Shown: positions 49,233 through 57,215 of the stretch, in pieces
Layout: every line of letters begins with the position of its first letter
Position numbering within the stretch: the first letter of the stretch is position 1
Notes under the pieces: generated by a model
The model's database searches: none
The model's input: only the letters and a program-made list of their open reading frames with translations
What the model was told of the DNA's origin: nothing
Position numbers and translations under genes: made by a program
Assembly (NCBI GenBank): GCA_016718275.1
Contig: JADKEA010000026.1
Span: forward strand, 62,001 to 126,000
Direction of reading: 5' to 3'
Length of the DNA: 64,000 nucleotides
From: Candidatus Villigracilis affinis
Lineage (GTDB): Bacteria; Chloroflexota; Anaerolineae; Anaerolineales; Villigracilaceae

Positions 49233-50249
49233 GTGCGTGTTAAAAATTTCTTCTTTATGATCCTCATTGTTGTGATATTGAGCGCTTGTGGAGGTTCTGC
49301 AACAGAGATTGCCGGCCCCACAGCCGTGCCGACTCACACACCGGTGCCAACGGCTACAATGATTCCAACTCCATCCACACCGCTGGCGATTCTGGTTTTG
49401 CCTGCCGATATGGATAAGGCTACATCAGACCTCTATCAAAAGACGGTCTATGATCTCGCACAGCAATCTAGTTTCCGTTTTCAGGTGCGCAATACCCTTA
49501 CTCCTGTTGACCTTGCCGACCCGACTTTGAAAGTGGTCATCGTGTTGCCGCCCGACCCCGGAGTAGCTACCCTTGCTCCTTCTGCGCCGAACGTGCAGTT
49601 TCTGGCAGTGAATATTCCCAACCTTGCGGCAGGCGGTAATCTAAGCGTCCTTGCCGGGGATTCGCAGGTGGAGTTGCCGGCCTTCATGGCGGGCTACGTC
49701 GGTGCAATGCTCTCGGATGAATACCACATCGGCATGGTAATCCCGCAAGGTGACCTCGATGCGCAGCGTGCCGCAGTTGCTTTCAAGAACGGCATGGCCT
49801 ACTACTGCGGTTTGTGTAAAACATTTTATATTTCCGAGATCGTATATCCGACCTATGTCGAAGTTCCTCCCGATGAAGACCCTGCCCGCTATGGCGGCTA
49901 CGCAAATGTGCTCATCAATGACCGAAAGGTTTACGCGCTTTACATCTACCCGACTCTGGCAAATGCCGACCTGCTCTCCTACATCGGCACACAGGGCGTG
50001 ATGCTGATCGGCACATCCATGCCCGAAACACGCCCCGGCGGCTGGGTGATGACCATTCGTCCGGACACCATCAAGGCGATTCAGACCGCCTGGCCGAGTT
50101 TGATCGCCGGGCAGGGAGGAATCAACGTTCAATCCCCGCTGGGAATTGCGGACGTGGACCCAAGCCTGCTCACCCCGGGAAAACTCCGCCTCGCCCAGGA
50201 GACCCTCGAGAGTTTGCTGGCAGGCAGAATACTCACCGGAAACCCTTAA
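49233..50249 (+). CDS. BMP/PnrA-like lipoprotein
   Basis: 338 residues. GTG start with TCTGGAG 7 nt upstream. Lipobox LSAC (Cys 19) and a Thr/Pro-rich linker precede a Rossmann-like two-lobe domain. FLAVNIPNLAAGGNLSVLAG, ELPAFMAGYVGAMLSDEYHIGMV and VMLIGTSMPETRPGGWVMTI resemble basic-membrane-protein (BMP/PnrA) substrate-binding proteins. No permease genes lie nearby. It could bind nucleosides or an unknown ligand. Confidence 0.7.
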   Translation: MRVKNFFFMILIVVILSACGGSATEIAGPTAVPTHTPVPTATMIPTPSTPLAILVLPADMDKATSDLYQKTVYDLAQQSSFRFQVRNTLTPVDLADPTLKVVIVLPPDPGVATLAPSAPNVQFLAVNIPNLAAGGNLSVLAGDSQVELPAFMAGYVGAMLSDEYHIGMVIPQGDLDAQRAAVAFKNGMAYYCGLCKTFYISEIVYPTYVEVPPDEDPARYGGYANVLINDRKVYALYIYPTLANADLLSYIGTQGVMLIGTSMPETRPGGWVMTIRPDTIKAIQTAWPSLIAGQGGINVQSPLGIADVDPSLLTPGKLRLAQETLESLLAGRILTGNP

Positions 50250-50285
50250 TGAAGAAAGCATTTCCGATAAAGGCAGCACATTTTA

Positions 50286-50315
50286 TTGACGACTCGTATA
50301 TCTTCATGGTATTAT
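50286..50315 (+). promoter_or_regulatory. Promoter of infC-rpmI-rplT
   Basis: TTGACG (50286-50291) and TATTAT (50310-50315) with 18 bp between and a TGG just before the -10 box. Confidence 0.65.
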
Positions 50316-50329
50316 TCGCCCGCTAAAAA

Positions 50330-50356
50330 CCAGCCGCAAGAAGGCTGGATTTGTTT
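50330..50356 (+). promoter_or_regulatory. infC leader hairpin
   Basis: CCAGCC (50330-50335) pairs with GGCTGG (50343-50348) and is followed by T-rich sequence. It lies in the predicted 5' leader and could act in autoregulation of infC-rpmI-rplT, or be a weak attenuator. Confidence 0.55.
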
Positions 50357-50378
50357 GATGAATCATGAGGAGTAGCAT

Positions 50379-50951
50379 ATCAGTACTAATGAATTTCGAG
50401 TGAACGAAGGCATCCGCGTCGCGGAAGTTCGCCTGATCGGGCCGGATGGCGGCAATGTCGGTGTTGTGCCGATTCGCCAGGCTTTGCAGATTGCCCGCGA
50501 TGCCGAGATGGACCTTGTTGAGGTCTCGCCCGGTGCCACACCGCCTGTTTGCCGCGTAATGGATTTTGGAAAGTTCATTTACGAAAAGGCAAAGAAGGAA
50601 CGTGAGGCAAAGAAATCTCAGACCAAGATCGAGGTTAAGGAAATTCGTTTGCGCCCGAAGACCAATGGAGCCCATCGTGGCTTCAAAGTGGACGACGCCC
50701 GCCGCTGGCTTGGACAAGGCCATAAGGTGAGGGTCACCGTCAAGTTCCGTGGCCGCGAAATGGATTATCCTGAGATCGCACTCGAAGATTTGCGGGAGAT
50801 CGTTCAAGACCTCGTTGACGTGGCTGTCGTTGAGGTTCCACCGCAAATGGAAGGCCGTACGATGCTCGTGGTTTTGGCTCCCGCTAAAGGCGCCGTGAAG
50901 AAAAAGGAAAAGAGCGAACAGGCCGAAGTCAAGACAGAAGCGGAAGCCTGA
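50379..50951 (+). CDS. infC: Translation initiation factor IF-3, apparent AUC start
   Basis: 190 residues. ISTNEFRVNEGIRVAEVRLIG at the N-terminus (first 8 residues encoded from ATC) fits IF-3, as do the linker KKSQTKIEVKEIRLRPKT and the C-terminal domain. An in-frame TAG at 50373 and the AGGAG 6 nt upstream leave ATC at 50379 as the best start. The next usable codon is GTG 50400, which would cut 7 conserved residues. Escherichia coli infC likewise starts at AUU, the basis of its self-control. The gene is followed by rpmI and rplT in the normal order. Confidence 0.9.
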   Translation: MSTNEFRVNEGIRVAEVRLIGPDGGNVGVVPIRQALQIARDAEMDLVEVSPGATPPVCRVMDFGKFIYEKAKKEREAKKSQTKIEVKEIRLRPKTNGAHRGFKVDDARRWLGQGHKVRVTVKFRGREMDYPEIALEDLREIVQDLVDVAVVEVPPQMEGRTMLVVLAPAKGAVKKKEKSEQAEVKTEAEA

Positions 50952-51038
50952 GACTTGTAAGTCCCCTAAGATGTTGATCGTCCGCGGGCGTGATAAAATG
51001 TCCCGCGGTTTATTTTGTCTGAAAGGAGTATCCCAGCA

Positions 51039-51269
51039 ATGCCTCGCAAAGCAAAAAAGTCTGGAAAAATCAAGCTGAAGACCCACAAAGCGACATCCAA
51101 AAGATTTCGCTTGACTGGTTCCGGCATACTTGTGCGCACCAAAGGCGGTAAGAGCCATTTACGCCGCCGTACGTCGGATCGCACCAAGGCGTTATTGAGC
51201 GAGATGGTGGTCGTTAAAGGCCGCAAGTTCATCAAGCGCATCAAACGCCTTGCCCCTCACATGGAATAA
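51039..51269 (+). CDS. rpmI: Ribosomal protein L35
   Basis: 76 residues. KAKKSGKIKLKTHKATSKRF and RRRTSDRTKALLS are L35 signatures. ATG 51039 with AAAGGAG 9 nt upstream is preferred over the in-frame ATG 51015. It sits between infC and rplT in the conserved operon. Confidence 0.95.
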   Translation: MPRKAKKSGKIKLKTHKATSKRFRLTGSGILVRTKGGKSHLRRRTSDRTKALLSEMVVVKGRKFIKRIKRLAPHME

Positions 51270-51369
51270 TCAATATTCCGGTCGTCGTCAATTTTTATTT
51301 GCGGCTTTCGGGTGTATGCAACTGGTGTAACCCACCGACGCCCGCGAGTTTGCAGGAGGTAAAAGTAAC

Positions 51370-51711
51370 ATGCGCGTAAAAGGAGGCCCGCAAGGGCATC
51401 TACGTCACAAGAAAGTTTTGAAGATCACAAAGGGCCAGCGTGGCTCGAAGAGCACATTATTCAAGCGTGCGAACGAGGCCATGCTCAAGAGCCTTTGGTA
51501 CGCCACCCGTGATCGCCGCGTGCGCAAACGCGATCTTCGCAAGTTGTGGATCGCCCGTATCAACGCCGCGGCCCGCTTGAACGGAACCACATACAGCAAG
51601 TTGGTTTCAGCACTCAAGAAGGCGAACATTGAACTCAATCGCAAGATGCTGGCCGACATCGCAGTACGCAACCCGCAAGCCTTCGCATCTGTTGTAGCGA
51701 AAACAAAGTAA
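51370..51711 (+). CDS. rplT: Ribosomal protein L20
   Basis: 113 residues. VKGGPQGHLRHKKVLKITKG, ANEAMLKSLWYATRDRRVRK and LRKLWIARINAAARLNG are diagnostic. GGAGG lies 9 nt before the ATG. The 100-nt gap after rpmI holds no feature I can name with confidence. Confidence 0.96.
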   Translation: MRVKGGPQGHLRHKKVLKITKGQRGSKSTLFKRANEAMLKSLWYATRDRRVRKRDLRKLWIARINAAARLNGTTYSKLVSALKKANIELNRKMLADIAVRNPQAFASVVAKTK

Positions 51712-51719
51712 ATTTTATA

Positions 51720-51750
51720 TGTAGGGACACAGCAGCGCTGTGTCCCTACA
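51720..51750 (+). terminator. Hairpin after rplT (possible dispersed repeat)
   Basis: 14-bp perfect arms (51720-51733 and 51737-51750) with a 3-nt loop. A T run is nearly absent, so it could be a repeat element or a processing hairpin rather than a true terminator. Confidence 0.6.
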
Positions 51751-51764
51751 ATGTTTAACGGGGG

Positions 51765-51770
51765 TAAAAT
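51765..51770 (+). promoter_or_regulatory. -10 box of the macro-domain gene
   Basis: TAAAAT ends 6 nt before ATG 51777. Confidence 0.55.
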
Positions 51771-51776
51771 ATCTGC

Positions 51777-52397
51777 ATGAACACCGTTTTAATGGAGCGC
51801 ACACTTCCCACCGGCCAGACCCTGCAGATCGTTCAGGGTGATATCACGCTTGAAGCTGTGGATGCCATTGTTAATGCCGCGAATGAACATCTTGCGCATG
51901 GCGGTGGCGTGGCGTGGGCGATCGTGCGGCGCGGCGGGGAAGTGATTCAGCAGGAAAGCGACAAGTGGATCAAGCAGCACGGACTCGTTTCGCACGCGCA
52001 TCCAGCCTGGACCTTGGGCGGGGCACTGCCTGCGAAATACGTGATCCACGCCGTAGGCCCGGTCTGGGGGGATGGCGACGAGGATAAAAAATTATCTGCT
52101 GCAGTGACAGGTTCATTAAGAGTGGCAGATGAATTGAAGTGTTCATCCATATCCATGCCCGCCATTTCAACTGGAATATTTGGGTTTCCTAAAGATCGCG
52201 CGGCAGGAATCATTCTTAGTTCAATTGATCAATATTTTGCTAAAGTTCAAGAATCAGGCATTCGACAAATCAGGATCGTTTTGTTCGATGTATCAAGCTT
52301 GCAGGTGTTTGTGAAGGTCTGGCAGAAATATATATCAAAGAATAATAAAACGACACTTGCTGATTGGATTGATGGGATTGACGAACTCTTTTCATAA
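51777..52397 (+). CDS. Macro-domain protein (ADP-ribose binding)
   Basis: 206 residues, about 40 more than a minimal macro domain. The ADP-ribose site is DAIVNAANEHLAHGGGVAWAI, then HPAWTLGGALPAKYVIHAVGP and SMPAISTGIFGFPKDRAAGI. Such enzymes remove ADP-ribose or process O-acetyl-ADP-ribose. The C-terminal extension (YISKNNKTTLADW) is unassigned. Confidence 0.92.
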   Translation: MNTVLMERTLPTGQTLQIVQGDITLEAVDAIVNAANEHLAHGGGVAWAIVRRGGEVIQQESDKWIKQHGLVSHAHPAWTLGGALPAKYVIHAVGPVWGDGDEDKKLSAAVTGSLRVADELKCSSISMPAISTGIFGFPKDRAAGIILSSIDQYFAKVQESGIRQIRIVLFDVSSLQVFVKVWQKYISKNNKTTLADWIDGIDELFS

Positions 52398-52405
52398 TTT
52401 TTTCA

Positions 52406-53188
52406 ATGATCACATCCAACCATAATCCCAGAATAAAATTTGTCCGTGCCTTGCAGGGACGTGCCCGCGAACGCCGCGATGCAGGCGCATTTGTGGTGGA
52501 AGGGGTGCGTCTGGTGGAAGAGGCGGCAAATAGTAATTGGGGATTTCAATTTGCCTTGTATGATGAGACGTTAAACGAGCGGGGCAGGGTTCAGGTTGAG
52601 AACTTGAAATCACGCGGAGTGGATGTGGAAGAGGTTTCGGCCAGCGTGATGAAATCTCTGAGTGAAACCGAAACACCGCAGGGTATTCTGGCTGTCCTTG
52701 CTTTATCTGAATTGCCGATTCCAAACAATCCGAATTTCATCCTCATTCCAGATCAGGTCCGTGACCCGGGGAATCTTGGCACCCTTTTGCGGACCGCAGC
52801 TGCGGCGGGCGTGCAGGCTGTGTTGATCCCACCTGATACGACCGATGCATTTGCGCCGAAGGTGCTTCGCTCGGGGATGGGGGCGCATTTCAGGCTGCCG
52901 ATCGTTTCTAAAAGTTGGGAAGAAATTGAACAGGTTGTGAAGTCCTCGGGTTTGCAGGCGTTGATCGCAGACATGGGCGGTAGTTCATGCTGGGAAACAG
53001 ACCTGCGTCAGCCATTGGCGTTGATCATCGGCAGTGAAGCCGAAGGCGCAAGCGACTCAGCCAGGAAGCTGGCGACTCAGCGAATCAGCGTACCTATGTC
53101 TGGAATGATGGAATCGTTGAATGCCGGCGTGGCAGGGAGTGTGTTGATGTTTGAGGTGGTACGGCAGAGGAAAACAGAGAGACTATGA
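52406..53188 (+). CDS. SpoU/TrmH-family RNA 2'-O-methyltransferase
   Basis: 260 residues. The N-terminal RNA-binding part (about 1-95) is followed by the SPOUT domain with motif 1 RDPGNLGTLLRTAAAAG, motif 2 LIIGSEAEGAS and motif 3 VPMSGMMESLNAGVAG, which carries the catalytic Asn. It methylates ribose of rRNA or tRNA. The start follows the macro-domain stop by 8 nt. Confidence 0.92.
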   Translation: MITSNHNPRIKFVRALQGRARERRDAGAFVVEGVRLVEEAANSNWGFQFALYDETLNERGRVQVENLKSRGVDVEEVSASVMKSLSETETPQGILAVLALSELPIPNNPNFILIPDQVRDPGNLGTLLRTAAAAGVQAVLIPPDTTDAFAPKVLRSGMGAHFRLPIVSKSWEEIEQVVKSSGLQALIADMGGSSCWETDLRQPLALIIGSEAEGASDSARKLATQRISVPMSGMMESLNAGVAGSVLMFEVVRQRKTERL

Positions 53189-54408
53189 AAATTCGATCCA
53201 TTACTTATTTTTGCAATCCCCAAAATCCATTTGATGAAAAAATCCTGCGCAGTGCAGGAGATTTTTTATCGAAGGCGAAATCTGCTTTCGAGGCGGGCGG
53301 TTATGAGGTGCAGACTACGCGATTGGCGACGACACCATTTCCGAATCTGCTGAATGGCAGGGTGAAAGAGTTGCCTGTCATCGCGCAGAACTTGGCCAAT
53401 CTTCTGCCGCAAATTGGAGTCGCTTATGCTTCGCTTGGCCCGGCATTGATCGAGTTCCCTGAAAGTTATGCTGTGATCCCCGATGCAATTGCCGCTTCTG
53501 AAAATATCTTTTTCGGTGGCGTGATGGCAGATCGGAAAAACGGCATTTCGATGCAGGCAGTCAAAGCCTGTGCGGATGTGATTCAACGGTCAGCGACGAT
53601 CGAGGCGAATGGATTTGCCAATTTGCGGTTTGCCGCGCTGGCAAATGTCCGCGCGGGGGCGCCGTTTTTCCCTGCGGCGTATCACGATGCGGATGTGCCT
53701 GCGTTCGCAATTGCGGTGGAGTCTGCCGATGTGGCGGTCGATGCTTTTGCGGGGCAATCAGATTTCGGCGAAGGGCGAAGCGCTCTTATTGCGGAGATTC
53801 AAAGGCACGGTCAGGCCATCGCCCGAATCGCGAAATCTGAACTTTCGAGCACTCGTTTTCTCGGAATTGATTTTTCGCTTGCACCGTTTCCCGATGACGC
53901 GCATTCGCTGGGCAATGCGGTTGAAAAAATGGGCGTGCCGAAAATCGGTTTGCATGGTTCACTTGCGGCGGCGGCGATTCTTACCGAAGCCATCGAGCGC
54001 GCGGATTTCCCGCACACGGGTTTCAGCGGATTCATGCAGCCTGTGCTGGAGGATTCGGTGCTGGCCCGACGCGCCGCGGAAGGTACACTGACGATCAAGG
54101 ATGCGCTGCTTTACTCGGCGGTGTGCGGCACGGGGCTCGATACGGTGCCGCTGCCCGGGGATGTGACGGCGGATGAAATGTCGCCGCTGTTGCTCGATCT
54201 GTGTGCGCTGGCGCTGCGATTGGACAAGCCGCTCACTGCGCGGCTGATGCCTGTTCCCGGTAAACGGGCAGGGGATGCCACTGAATTTGATTTCGGATTC
54301 TTCGCCAACAGCAAGGTGATGAAATTGGATTCGGCTCCATTGAATCTGCCAATTTCGGCGAGTCAGAATATTCACTTGAACGCGCGCAAGCATGAATCCG
54401 CTGGATGA
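53185..54408 (+). CDS. DUF711 family protein
   Basis: 407 residues, overlapping the methyltransferase by 4 nt (ATGA). The N-terminus RSITYFCNPQNPFDEK, the middle FFAGVMADRKNGIS-like FFGGVMADRKNGIS and CGTGLDTVPLPGDVTADEM agree with DUF711, whose function is unknown. Ending residues read NLPISASQNIHLNARKHESAG. Confidence 0.82.
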   Translation: MKIRSITYFCNPQNPFDEKILRSAGDFLSKAKSAFEAGGYEVQTTRLATTPFPNLLNGRVKELPVIAQNLANLLPQIGVAYASLGPALIEFPESYAVIPDAIAASENIFFGGVMADRKNGISMQAVKACADVIQRSATIEANGFANLRFAALANVRAGAPFFPAAYHDADVPAFAIAVESADVAVDAFAGQSDFGEGRSALIAEIQRHGQAIARIAKSELSSTRFLGIDFSLAPFPDDAHSLGNAVEKMGVPKIGLHGSLAAAAILTEAIERADFPHTGFSGFMQPVLEDSVLARRAAEGTLTIKDALLYSAVCGTGLDTVPLPGDVTADEMSPLLLDLCALALRLDKPLTARLMPVPGKRAGDATEFDFGFFANSKVMKLDSAPLNLPISASQNIHLNARKHESAG

Positions 54409-54898
54409 AATTTCTTTTGCCCGATTGCTTTGGGGCATACCCATTCTTTTGGCAATTCATAACTTTGAAGAAGCGCCTTTCATGGAGAAATGGTCGAAGG
54501 AGTTGCCGTTACCGATCCATCCTGCGGTATCCACACGGCAATTCGTTTGGGCTGTGACCTTGCTGACCGCGGCAGGTTTTGCCATTACATATTTTGGAAT
54601 TAATACAACAAAACAGCCCATCGGTGTATGGGCTGTTCTTGAAATTCAGATGATTATGTTGGTGAATGCGATTGTGCCGCACCTTGTTGTTTCTCTTCGT
54701 TTTCAGAAATACAACCCCGGTGTTGTTACCGCTTTGTTTTTGAATATCCCTTTTTCCGTTTACCTTTTTCAGCGTGCCATGCAGGTGGGGACGATGTCGT
54801 GGGGCGTTTTCTGTGTTTTGCTGGCGATTGCGCCATTTGCTGCTATCGTACTGATTCTTGTCTCGCTTCAATTCGGGAAATGGGTTTCCCGAAATTAA
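54392..54898 (+). CDS. HXXEE-domain membrane protein
   Basis: 168 residues with four or five hydrophobic helices. The family motif HxxEE appears as IHNFEEAPFM near residue 23. It overlaps the preceding DUF711 gene by 17 nt. The role of the family is unknown. It converges on the next gene with a 4-nt overlap of the ends (stop codons at 54896-54898 and 54895-54897). Confidence 0.8.
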   Translation: MNPLDEISFARLLWGIPILLAIHNFEEAPFMEKWSKELPLPIHPAVSTRQFVWAVTLLTAAGFAITYFGINTTKQPIGVWAVLEIQMIMLVNAIVPHLVVSLRFQKYNPGVVTALFLNIPFSVYLFQRAMQVGTMSWGVFCVLLAIAPFAAIVLILVSLQFGKWVSRN

Positions 54899-55449
54899 AC
54901 CCGCCAGTATTCCCCGCCCCCGCCTTCGCGTTTCATCAAACCAGCGCCGACGAGTTCACGCCTGAGGCTGGCCGTGTCTTCATGATATTGGACGAGGATC
55001 TCGTTCACTTTTTTCTCACTGTAGCGTTTATCTAATTCAAAAGCCTTGACCACGTAACGGAGGATGGCATCCAGCTTTTTCTTTTGGGCAGGGATGGTCT
55101 TGAGACTGCCGTCTTTGCGGACATAGTCTTTGACCACTTTGTTATCGTAGGCATCGGCGTCCACGTTTGCGACGGAAGCGGCGAGATTCTCCTGCGAGAA
55201 CAGGCTTTTGGATTTGTTTTCCAGCGCTTTTTCATCGAGTTGATAGACGTTGTAGTAGCTATCCGCTTTTGCGCTGACAAGGCCGACTTGTGCCAGTTTG
55301 GCGAGGTGATGCGACACCGTGGATGGTTTGATCTCCAACAGGGCGGCGAGTTCCTCCACGCTGTAGGGCTTCTGCGCCAACAAGCCGACAATCTTCAGGC
55401 GGTTTGCATCGGCAAGGGCTTTGAAGAAGGTGACAAGTTCTTCGCTCAT
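54895..55449 (-). CDS. ArsR-type regulator with DUF2087 domain, copy 1
   Basis: 184 residues. The winged HTH (about 1-75) has ALADANRLKIVGLLAQ and STVSHHLAKLAQVGLVSA. The C-terminal DUF2087 (about 95-184) has DYVRKDGSLKTIPAQKKKLDAIL, YSEKKVNEIL and HEDTASLRRELVGAGLM. ATG 55449 with GGAG 9 nt upstream is chosen over 55500. It lies 35 nt after an adjacent paralogue in the same direction. Confidence 0.85.
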   Translation of the reverse strand: MSEELVTFFKALADANRLKIVGLLAQKPYSVEELAALLEIKPSTVSHHLAKLAQVGLVSAKADSYYNVYQLDEKALENKSKSLFSQENLAASVANVDADAYDNKVVKDYVRKDGSLKTIPAQKKKLDAILRYVVKAFELDKRYSEKKVNEILVQYHEDTASLRRELVGAGLMKREGGGGEYWRV

Positions 55450-55484
55450 GGTTTTCTCCAGAGTAAGTCGAAATGAATTCAGAC

Positions 55485-56030
55485 TTACTTCACCCTCCAA
55501 TATCTTGAACCGTCGCTTTTACGGGCGAGCATACCGGCTTCCACCAGTTCACGGCGCAGGCTTGCTGTATCTTCGTTGAAACGTCTGATAATGGTGTTGA
55601 CTTCTTTCTCTGTATAGTTCGCATCGAACTCAAAGAATTGGACAAGGTACTTCAACACTACTTGCAAATTTGGCTGGGGCGGGATCAGCCTGATGCCGCC
55701 ATCGCGGGTCAAAAAGGCCTTGAGCAACTTCCTGGATTTATCGTCAAAATCCGATGGAATTTTAAAGGATGGAACTTCCTGTGCGAGTTTATCGCGCGCC
55801 ATGGTTGCCAGCTTGTCATCGTTCAAGGTGTAGGATTCTCCGCTTTGCAGAATCGCACCGACGTGTTCAAGGTAGGCGAGGTGGTTCAGTGCTTCCTTGG
55901 GGGAGAGGTCGAGTCGAGATGCGATCTCTGTGCGGGAAAGTGAGGTTTGCGAAAGCAGGCCGATGATTCTCAGCCGATTTGGGTTGGACATGGCTTTTAC
56001 AAAATCGAGCATTTCTGGGTTGGTTTCCAT
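55485..56030 (-). CDS. ArsR-type regulator with DUF2087 domain, copy 2
   Basis: 181 residues, paralogous to copy 1. The HTH reads AMSNPNRLRIIGLLSQ and ALNHLAYLEHVGAILQ, and the DUF2087 part has FLTRDGGIRLIPPQPNLQVVLKYL, YTEKEVNTII and NEDTASLRRELVEAGML. No Cys or His metal site is obvious in the HTH. A 32-bp perfect palindrome lies 14 nt upstream of the start, a likely autoregulatory operator for both genes. Confidence 0.85.
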   Translation of the reverse strand: METNPEMLDFVKAMSNPNRLRIIGLLSQTSLSRTEIASRLDLSPKEALNHLAYLEHVGAILQSGESYTLNDDKLATMARDKLAQEVPSFKIPSDFDDKSRKLLKAFLTRDGGIRLIPPQPNLQVVLKYLVQFFEFDANYTEKEVNTIIRRFNEDTASLRRELVEAGMLARKSDGSRYWRVK

Positions 56031-56043
56031 ATTTTACATCCGT

Positions 56044-56075
56044 AAATCTAATTAGATAATTATCTAATTAGATTT
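56044..56075. promoter_or_regulatory. 32-bp perfect palindrome, putative ArsR operator
   Basis: Two copies of the 12-bp palindrome ATCTAATTAGAT (56046-56057 and 56062-56073), themselves arranged symmetrically with a 16-bp centre spacing, form an exact palindrome. It fits two stacked dimers of an ArsR-type regulator. Confidence 0.7.
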
Positions 56076-56117
56076 TAGCGAAGGATTTGGGTTTTGTCAA
56101 CTGGTTTTATGAAAATA

Positions 56118-56151
56118 AAGATGCCCTGTGGAATTTTTCACAGGGCATCTT
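56118..56151 (-). terminator. Terminator of the FmdB gene
   Basis: 13-bp perfect arms (56118-56130 and 56139-56151). The reverse strand ends in TTTATTTTC after the stem. Confidence 0.85.
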
Positions 56152-56152
56152 G

Positions 56153-56527
56153 TTATTCGCTGCTTGGATCGCCGAGGTCTGGCAGGGCAGATTCGATCTC
56201 TTCCGGGGTCTGGCCCGCCTCCAGCCTATCCACCACTTCGTTGAATTCGTTTGGAATGTCCTCACCCATGTCATTGCCCATTTTTTTCATCATACGCGCA
56301 AGGGCTTTGGGGTCATCGCCGACATCTTCCATGCCTGCCAGCCCGTCGGTGGCGGTCTCGATTCGGCTTGACTCCGATTTGGCGATCCGCACCTTCGTTA
56401 TACGGCGGCGGACGTTTTCGCTGTTGCAGTGTATGCAGTGGACGGTTTTTTTCCCGTACTCGCTGAAGGTTAGGAAGACTTCGAAACGTTCTTCGCATTT
56501 GTTGCAGATAAAATCATAAGTGGGCAT
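56153..56527 (-). CDS. FmdB-type zinc-ribbon protein
   Basis: 124 residues. The N-terminal zinc ribbon MPTYDFICNKCEERFEVF...CIHC has two CxxC pairs. The rest is an acidic helical tail (DDPKALARMMKKMGNDMGED). The function is unknown; some members are linked to amide or formate use. Its ATG is 6 nt from TAAAAT (56534-56539, reverse), a leaderless layout that faces the divergent gmk gene. Confidence 0.85.
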   Translation of the reverse strand: MPTYDFICNKCEERFEVFLTFSEYGKKTVHCIHCNSENVRRRITKVRIAKSESSRIETATDGLAGMEDVGDDPKALARMMKKMGNDMGEDIPNEFNEVVDRLEAGQTPEEIESALPDLGDPSSE

Positions 56528-56533
56528 GAATAT

Positions 56534-56539
56534 ATTTTA
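56534..56539 (-). promoter_or_regulatory. -10 box of the FmdB gene
   Basis: TAAAAT on the reverse strand, 6 nt before ATG 56527. Confidence 0.55.
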
Positions 56540-56585
56540 CTGTGAATCAGGCCAAAGGTCCGATGGGAGGCGGGTGTCTCTTTGG

Positions 56586-56591
56586 TACAAT
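56586..56591 (+). promoter_or_regulatory. -10 box of gmk
   Basis: TACAAT ends 6 nt before ATG 56598, so the mRNA should be leaderless. Confidence 0.55.
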
Positions 56592-56597
56592 ACCCCC

Positions 56598-57215
56598 ATG
56601 CCTACTTCCTTCGAACTCCGCAAACCCAATCCACTTTTAATTGTCATCTCCGGCCCGTCCGGTGTTGGCAAGGATTCCGTCGTGCAGCGCATGAAAGAGC
56701 GCGGCTTTCCATTTCATTTTGTGGTCACAGCCACAACACGCGACAAACGCGAAAACGAAACGAACGGCAAGGACTACTGGTTTGTTTCGAAGGATGAATT
56801 TGCGCGCATGATCGATGAGAACGAATTGATCGAATATGCGATCGTGTATGGCGATTACAAGGGCATTCCCAAATGGGAGGTTCGCGAAGCACTTGCCAGC
56901 GGACAGGACGTGGTGATGCGCATCGATGTGCAGGGCGCCGAATCGGTGCGGAAGCTTGCACCCGAGGCATTGCTGATCTTTATCACCTGCGAAGGCGAAG
57001 ATGAACTCGAACGGCGCCTGCGGGAGCGAAAGACCGAGACAGCGGATTCACTTTCCCTACGCATTGCGACGGCGCGCAAGGAACTCCAGCGTATTGGATC
57101 TTTTGATTACGTGATCGTCAATGAAGATTTTCATTTGGATGATACTGTGGATAAGGTGCGGGCTGTGATCTCCGCCGAACATTTACGCGTGCAACAACGC
57201 AAGGTGACTTTATGA
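56598..57215 (+). CDS. gmk: Guanylate kinase
   Basis: 205 residues. P-loop ISGPSGVGKDSVVQ, then TTRDKRENETNGKDYWFV (GMP-binding region), YGIPKWEVREAL-like GIPKWEVREALASG and the LID FITCEGEDELERRLRERKTE. It phosphorylates GMP to GDP. A longer frame from 56520 is rejected because the -10 box lies next to 56598. It overlaps the rhomboid gene by 4 nt. Confidence 0.95.
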   Translation: MPTSFELRKPNPLLIVISGPSGVGKDSVVQRMKERGFPFHFVVTATTRDKRENETNGKDYWFVSKDEFARMIDENELIEYAIVYGDYKGIPKWEVREALASGQDVVMRIDVQGAESVRKLAPEALLIFITCEGEDELERRLRERKTETADSLSLRIATARKELQRIGSFDYVIVNEDFHLDDTVDKVRAVISAEHLRVQQRKVTL

